Below, piece by piece: positions 7,895 to 10,680 of a DNA stretch of 10,680 nucleotides (position 1 is its first letter; every line of letters begins with the position of its first letter). The notes below the pieces were generated by a model. The model did no database searches. It was not told the DNA's origin and was given only the letters and a program-made list of their open reading frames with translations. The DNA comes from CAYFNK01 sp964393215. Its GTDB lineage: Archaea > Nanobdellota > Nanobdellia > SCGC-AAA011-G17 > PNOQ01. The stretch covers positions 1-10,680 of the forward strand of contig CAYMSW010000022.1 in the NCBI GenBank assembly GCA_964393215.1, in the 5' to 3' direction. Position numbers and translations under genes: made by a program.

Positions 7895-7931
7895 CAGCAT
7901 CCTCCTGGTGCGTTATAGCTACCCTGAAAAA

Positions 7932-7958
7932 TGTGCATAAACGCACAATTATATGTGC
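7932..7958 (-). promoter_or_regulatory. Three 11-bp-phased TGTGC half-sites around a TATAAT box (putative operator/promoter)
   Basis: TGTGC (7932-7936), GCACA (7943-7947) and TGTGC (7954-7958) start exactly 11 bp apart in alternating orientation. They form two overlapping inverted repeats, each with a 6-bp spacer. The second spacer (7948-7953) reads TATAAT on the minus strand, a perfect -10 hexamer for the 75-aa gene. No good -35 lies upstream; the best is a partial match containing GAC. A dimeric regulator covering the -10 box and start point is the obvious reading. Confidence 0.4.
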
Positions 7959-8073
7959 AGACGACCCGACAGCGTCGTTTTGCTTACTGCGAATGTACTC
8001 CTGACGACATCCTCCGCTTATCCCCAATTTAATCCTTAATAACATATAACACTTTTTTATCATAGGAAATATC

Positions 8074-8106
8074 GTTGATTAGATTCTTTTGAATCGCTCG
8101 ATCAAC
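8074..8106. repeat. 33-nt imperfect inverted repeat (hairpin)
   Basis: GTTGAT (8074-8079) pairs with ATCAAC (8101-8106). Inside it GATTC (8082-8086) pairs with GAATC (8091-8095) around a TTTT loop, with an asymmetric internal loop of 2 and 5 nt. It lies 120 bp upstream of the HhH gene. There is no T-run directly after it, so it is not a typical terminator; it could be an operator or a leader RNA structure. Confidence 0.35.
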
Positions 8107-8226
8107 ACCTGCATTGGTTAAAATTTTTTAGGGCCACATCTTGGTATGAATCTTGAGTATTGAATTCTTCATGGGGCAATTTACTGGTTTTTATTGATAC
8201 GTTACCAATACCGAAAGGAGGACATG

Positions 8227-8508
8227 ATGATTCCCAAAAGATGCTTTATCTCGTTTATGGCGATTTTGTTGCTCGTGGCTTTTGCAGCGGCACCAGTTAT
8301 GGCCGAAGATCCGGAGAAGATCAATATCAATACAGCGACAATTGAGGAATTGACAAAGCTGAAGGGAGTGGGTCCCAAGTATGCGGAAATTATTGTAAAG
8401 TATCGGGATACCAATGGACCTTTCGAGACGCCGGAGGCCATAATGAATGTAAAGGGGATTGGCCAGAAAACCTACGAAGCGAATAAGGAGGTCATCACCA
8501 TAGAGTAG
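8227..8508 (+). CDS. Secreted helix-hairpin-helix protein (ComEA-like), 93 aa
   Basis: From ATG 8227 the product starts with a short basic segment and a hydrophobic core (FISFMAILLLVAFAAA). It ends in a signal-peptidase I site after PVMA (residue 26), so the mature protein is periplasmic. The mature part is a ComEA-type double helix-hairpin-helix: INTATIEEL, LKGVGPKYAEIIV (45-57), then VKGIGQKTYEAN (75-86). Such domains bind the DNA backbone without sequence specificity; in competent bacteria ComEA receives incoming DNA. Many bacteria carry short stand-alone copies of unproven role, and no other com gene is in the window. Start choice: AGGAGG (8216-8221) is 2 nt from an ATG at 8224 and 5 nt from ATG 8227, so 8227 is preferred; a far upstream start at 8194 would spoil the signal peptide. 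No clear terminator follows. Confidence 0.9.
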   Translation: MIPKRCFISFMAILLLVAFAAAPVMAEDPEKININTATIEELTKLKGVGPKYAEIIVKYRDTNGPFETPEAIMNVKGIGQKTYEANKEVITIE

Positions 8509-8621
8509 CGCTGGTACCATACGGAAAAAAAGCTTTCTATCCTATGTTGAAAGTTCTGTCCTTAACCTTGGACAATTTTAAATTAAAGATCAAATTTTTT
8601 CATACGAAGCCGTCGATTGCC

Positions 8622-8810
8622 CTAATTCCCGTGCATCGGCAATCCCGAAAGGGGTTGCTGATGCACGGAGAACTCACCGGAAGCAGCGTTTTCCAAAGGT
8701 TTGGAGAGATGGTTGTTCAGCATGTTGAGGGTCAGCGGTTTGCGACATGTGGGAGGGTCGGACAGTGCTCCGTCCGCTGTTCGGCCGAAATAGACATTCA
8801 CCGCGTCCAC
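8622..8810 (-). CDS. Doubtful 62-codon ORF, possibly a remnant
   Basis: GTG (8810-8808) opens a 62-codon minus-strand frame ending at 8622. Its codons look protein-like (CTG, ACC, AAC, GAC, AAA frequent), including the stretch CRKPLTLNMLNNHLSKPLEN, but I recognise no family. No good Shine-Dalgarno precedes it, and its last codons run through the hairpin at 8629-8668. It may be a fragment of a larger transferred gene. A 145-codon plus-strand frame (8544-8981) covers the same DNA and looks less coding. Confidence 0.2.
   Translation of the reverse strand: MDAVNVYFGRTADGALSDPPTCRKPLTLNMLNNHLSKPLENAASGEFSVHQQPLSGLPMHGN
8629..8668. repeat. Strong 18-bp hairpin with GAAA tetraloop
   Basis: The arms 8629-8646 and 8651-8668 pair over 18 positions with two G-U type mismatches and no bulge, closed by GAAA (8647-8650), a GNRA loop when read on the plus strand. 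No T-run follows on either strand, so it is not a standard intrinsic terminator. Its compact stem resembles REP-like or other dispersed palindromic elements or a structured RNA. It sits between the HhH gene and the cyclase remnant, near the change from intact to decayed genes. Confidence 0.6.
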
Positions 8811-8857
8811 TACCTGATCTCAGCTCATCCTCGCGGGTCGGATCGCCAGTTTGATGA

Positions 8858-9305
8858 CTGCTGCAATCTCGATTCACGCCTCATATTCGTTTTCAACCGG
8901 TTGTACACCCGGACCGGCTGTATATCAACACTTGGGGGGATGCCATCGTTGCAGGTTTCGAATCAGCCCAGGATGGTCTGACCTGCGCTTGCCGATTCAT
9001 CAAGCATCTGGAGATCGAGGGAATCGGTGCTCGCATCGGTATGGACAAGGGACCGGTCCAGGTTACTTACAACAAACTCATCGAAGCACCCGATATCAGT
9101 GGTACGAAGGTTAACGAAGCTGCCCGGATTGAGCCTTTGGCTAAACCCGGCGGAGTACTCATTTCCGAAAAGCTTCGATACGACCATGAACTGGATGAGG
9201 GAAAACTCATATTTGTCGAGCAAACCTGGCAGCTCAAAAAAAGCGGTCGGTAAAAGCAAAAAAGGCACCGATATCAAATGTTTTAGTGTGACACTTGCAG
9301 AATAG
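8858..9305 (+). pseudogene. Truncated, frameshifted class III adenylate/guanylate cyclase catalytic domain
   Basis: The frame open from 8858 reads RLYINTWGDAIVAGF (GD at about 8936-8941), then ARIGMDKGPV, then GTKVNEAARIEPLAKPGG and a stop at 9251-9253. These are the second half of a class III cyclase domain: the Gly-Asp metal site, and the Asn (9113-9115) and Arg (9125-9127) of the N-x3-R catalytic pair. The first half, with the initial metal-binding Asp, is absent; a TGA closes the frame at 8855-8857 and the DNA before it shows no cyclase-like frame. At an A7 run (9236-9242) the reading frame breaks: skipping one base continues as KKAVGKSKKGTDIKCFSVTL to TAG at 9305, a natural-looking C-terminus. 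I therefore call it a pseudogene with a 5' truncation and probably a one-base insertion. Slippage at the A7 run could restore the end but not the missing half. Confidence 0.75.
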
Positions 9306-9327
9306 ACGAGCGAAAGACCGATAAGAG

Positions 9328-9339
9328 CGGATATATCCG
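9328..9339. promoter_or_regulatory. Perfect 12-bp palindrome
   Basis: CGGATATATCCG is a perfect palindrome in the gap between the cyclase remnant and the lipoprotein gene. It could be an operator; nothing else in the window repeats it, and no promoter elements are clear next to it. Confidence 0.25.
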
Positions 9340-9504
9340 TAATTTCCCATCCGAATATGCCGCTGAAAACAGCGCATTATAGATAACAATACCCAAATCC
9401 CATCCGTATTTTTATCAAAAAAATCAGCATTTACAATGCCGCCCATATATGCTTAACAATTTAGTGCCTTAATACCTCCCCACAATTCAAAAAGGAATTA
9501 TAAC

Positions 9505-10116
9505 ATGAAACGAATATTTCGGTTCGGACTCATGGTTGGACTATCAATTGCTGTAGGGTGTGTTGCTACTCAAATCAAACGAACAGTCGATGATAACAAC
9601 GTTTTTACCTCTCCTGCGCAGCCCCAAATAAAGGTTAAAATTTCCCCGGATTTTCAATTTATGGAAAAGAAAAGAGGTTCTGATTATGGTGTGGGGACCC
9701 TATCTGGAGAAAGTTATGCTCAGACGAAAATTGACCTCTATCGATTTAAAAGCCGATTGGCAGATCGAGATATATTTATAAGAATACAGAAAATTGTAAC
9801 GGATAGATGGTATTTTTCACAGGAGTACATTCGGAACATGTGGCCGAAAATTACCTACGATTTAGGAAATGTGGATATTCATGGGAATACATATGATTAT
9901 GGGGTTTACCCATTAAGAATTCAAAATCGAGGAAATTTTATTGTAAAAACCCTTGTGCGCACAGTCGGTATAGATAACAACATTTTATTGGAAATCCACT
10001 ACATGCAGAAAATAACAAACCCTTGGCCGAAGCTTACCTTTTTAAGCGAAGATAAAGAAAAAATATTGCGATCCTTCATTGCCGATAGCGAAAAAGATAT
10101 TCAAATTCTGGACTAA
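9505..10116 (+). CDS. Putative lipoprotein of unknown function, 203 aa
   Basis: The product begins MKRIFRFG, a hydrophobic stretch and IAVGC, with Cys19 as the likely lipidated residue. Ala at -3 is less usual than Leu, so the lipobox is acceptable but not ideal. No second membrane segment follows. The mature part is rich in aromatic and charged residues and looks beta-rich (YDLGNVDIHGNTYDYGVYPL), and I recognise no family. It would be anchored in the inner or outer membrane facing the periplasm. AAGGA lies 8 nt before ATG 9505, a good Shine-Dalgarno. The gene is visibly more AT-rich than the helicase and manA region and stands alone among decayed genes, suggesting acquired DNA. No promoter of good quality was found upstream, though a TTTACA lies at 9430-9435. 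Confidence 0.75.
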   Translation: MKRIFRFGLMVGLSIAVGCVATQIKRTVDDNNVFTSPAQPQIKVKISPDFQFMEKKRGSDYGVGTLSGESYAQTKIDLYRFKSRLADRDIFIRIQKIVTDRWYFSQEYIRNMWPKITYDLGNVDIHGNTYDYGVYPLRIQNRGNFIVKTLVRTVGIDNNILLEIHYMQKITNPWPKLTFLSEDKEKILRSFIADSEKDIQILD

Positions 10117-10197
10117 ATACAGATCTGCTCTGTTTGCGGCAGCAAGGTAGTAAAATCATCCTAAATCTACCCCGTCTGCAAAGAGCAATTTGTTTAA
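10117..10197 (+). pseudogene. Possible zinc-ribbon remnant interrupted by TAA
   Basis: In the frame directly following the lipoprotein's TAA, the codons read ICSVCGSKVVKSS, then TAA (10162-10164), then IYPVCKEQFV and TAA (10195-10197). The first half has the CxxCG knuckle typical of zinc ribbons. The second has YPVC, one G-to-A change away from a second CxxC (TGC to TAC). No start codon is visible. The likely origin is a very small zinc-ribbon protein gene that has lost its start, a sense codon and a ligand. The match is short, so chance cannot be excluded. Confidence 0.35.
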
Positions 10198-10213
10198 TCA
10201 AGGCAGGGATAAT

Positions 10214-10389
10214 ATGGACACCTTCAACGACATCATGGTCAGTGTAGGCCGCTCATCTCGATCCCCCTGGGGATCTTTCTTGCGACCGAAATCATCAAAG
10301 ACGAGCTCACCGCACACAAACACCGAAAAACTCTTCAGTCTATGGAACAAAACAAGCCCGTTAAGATCGAAGCTGGCAGCAGTAGTTAA
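10214..10389 (+). pseudogene. Frameshifted small membrane protein gene, about 58 codons
   Basis: ATG 10214 has AGGG with a 5-nt spacer and reads MDTFNDIMVSVG. It then continues in that frame as an unlikely Ser/Pro/Lys-rich tail to 10438. Shifting frame by -1 near 10246-10252 gives PLISIPLGIFLATEII, a plausible membrane segment, then KDELTAHKHRKTLQ and a polar tail to TAA 10387-10389. That second frame has no start codon of its own, since a TAA lies at 10210-10212. A one-base deletion (or sequencing error) around 10250 explains both halves. The likely product was a single-span membrane peptide with a basic C-terminus. I do not recognise its family. Confidence 0.45.
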
Positions 10390-10454
10390 AATTATATCCT
10401 TGCCAGGTGAAAGCCTAAACAAAAAACAACCCAAATAAAGAAAGGAGAATGACC

Positions 10455-10637
10455 ATGAATGAAAAAGAAGCTTCCTTTGCAGCAACGACAGTTGCCAGAG
10501 CAGATGCTATAACAGAAGAAATCAATATAAAGTCTGATTTAATTGTCCACCGTTCAAACCGTGTTCAGTTTTTACATCCTGAGGGCGGCTACCCTCCTGG
10601 AGAAGAATGGGCGGAACGCTATTATCACCTAATCTGA
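10455..10637 (+). CDS. Small protein of unknown function, 60 aa
   Basis: ATG 10455 is preceded by AAGGAG (core GGAG 10444-10447) with a 7-nt spacer. Another ATG at 10449 is only 1 nt from it, so 10455 is preferred. The 60-residue product starts MNEKEASFAATTVARADAIT and ends with an aromatic, Gly/Pro-rich tail (HPEGGYPPGEEW followed by AERYYHLI). It has no cysteines, signal peptide or membrane segment. The good ribosome site supports expression; no known domain is visible. It directly follows the frameshifted membrane-protein remnant and could share its transcript. Confidence 0.5.
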   Translation: MNEKEASFAATTVARADAITEEINIKSDLIVHRSNRVQFLHPEGGYPPGEEWAERYYHLI

Positions 10638-10680
10638 GCGGTTTTGTATTTTGACGACAAAACAGCCAACAGGTGAGGTC

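Larger units (their letters stand above)
7907..8213. other. Gene-free intergenic region between the 75-aa gene and the HhH gene
   Basis: No credible ORF is present on either strand. It holds the phased half-sites (7932-7958), a short ACGAC/GTCGT stem (7961-7978) followed by only four T residues, an AT-rich stretch near 8040-8065, the hairpin at 8074-8106 and an A/T run at 8120-8131. No clear sigma70 or sigma54 promoter for the HhH gene was found. Confidence 0.6.

Noticed and set aside
7961..7981. ACGAC/GTCGT stem followed by TTTT as an intrinsic terminator
   Set aside because: The stem is 5 bp with an 8-nt loop and four T residues, and no plus-strand gene ends just before it.
8629..8668. Integron attC site or CRISPR repeat
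   Set aside because: It has no integron core sites, no second copy in the window and no spacers; it is a simple single hairpin.
8544..8981. A 145-codon plus-strand open frame
   Set aside because: It runs out of frame through the cyclase remnant and the hairpin and has no Shine-Dalgarno or recognisable domain.
9236..9242. Programmed -1 frameshift at the A7 run in the cyclase remnant
   Set aside because: The natural-looking continuation is in the +1 frame, not -1, and half of the domain is missing anyway, so decay explains it better.
10190..10438. An 82-codon plus-strand frame taken at face value
   Set aside because: Only its beginning from 10214 looks real; the later part is out of frame with a clear membrane-protein frame, so it is described as a frameshifted gene.
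10641..10663. GTTTTGT/ACAAAAC stem after the 60-aa gene as a terminator
   Set aside because: The stem is AT-rich and no T-run follows; it is only a weak hairpin.

Overview
The window looks like chromosomal DNA from a Gram-negative bacterium of intermediate GC, most probably a desulfobacterial (deltaproteobacterial) sulfate reducer or relative. This is inferred from the gene set: a CNNM/DUF21 protein, a YprA-type helicase, a small secreted helix-hairpin-helix protein, a lipoprotein and tiny zinc-ribbon or membrane ORFs. No marker gene fixes the taxon.

Layout. (1) 1-776, minus strand: the N-terminal 167 codons of a CNNM/DUF21 (CorB/HlyC-type) membrane protein running off the left edge. It is preceded by a doubtful 93-codon ORF that overlaps its start. 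(2) 873-3914, plus strand: a 1013-residue protein joining a DEAD/H helicase with a DUF1998 zinc cluster (MrfA/YprA-like) to a DEDD 3'-5' exonuclease (MrfB/YprB-like). (3) 6191-3950, minus strand: a two-gene operon of a GT4 glycosyltransferase and a HAD-superfamily hydrolase. Divergent from it is a type I mannose-6-phosphate isomerase (6418-7635). The 226-bp region between them holds a good sigma70-like promoter for the glycosyltransferase. Together they suggest synthesis of a mannose-containing or other sugar conjugate. (4) 7894-7667, minus strand: a conserved-looking 75-residue protein, with three helically phased TGTGC half-sites around a TATAAT box upstream. (5) 8227-8508, plus strand: a secreted ComEA-like HhH protein.

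From about 8510 rightwards coding density falls and the DNA becomes partly AT-rich. This accessory or decaying stretch holds a strong 18-bp GAAA-capped hairpin, a truncated and frameshifted class III nucleotide cyclase, an orphan lipoprotein (9505-10116), a zinc-ribbon remnant interrupted by TAA, a frameshifted small membrane protein, and a 60-residue ORF of unknown function.

No rRNA, tRNA, CRISPR array or intact mobile element was seen. The most interesting items are the helicase-exonuclease fusion, the phased operator-like site at 7932-7958, the hairpin at 8629-8668, and the row of decayed small genes at the right end. Nothing here proves an undescribed defence or regulatory system.
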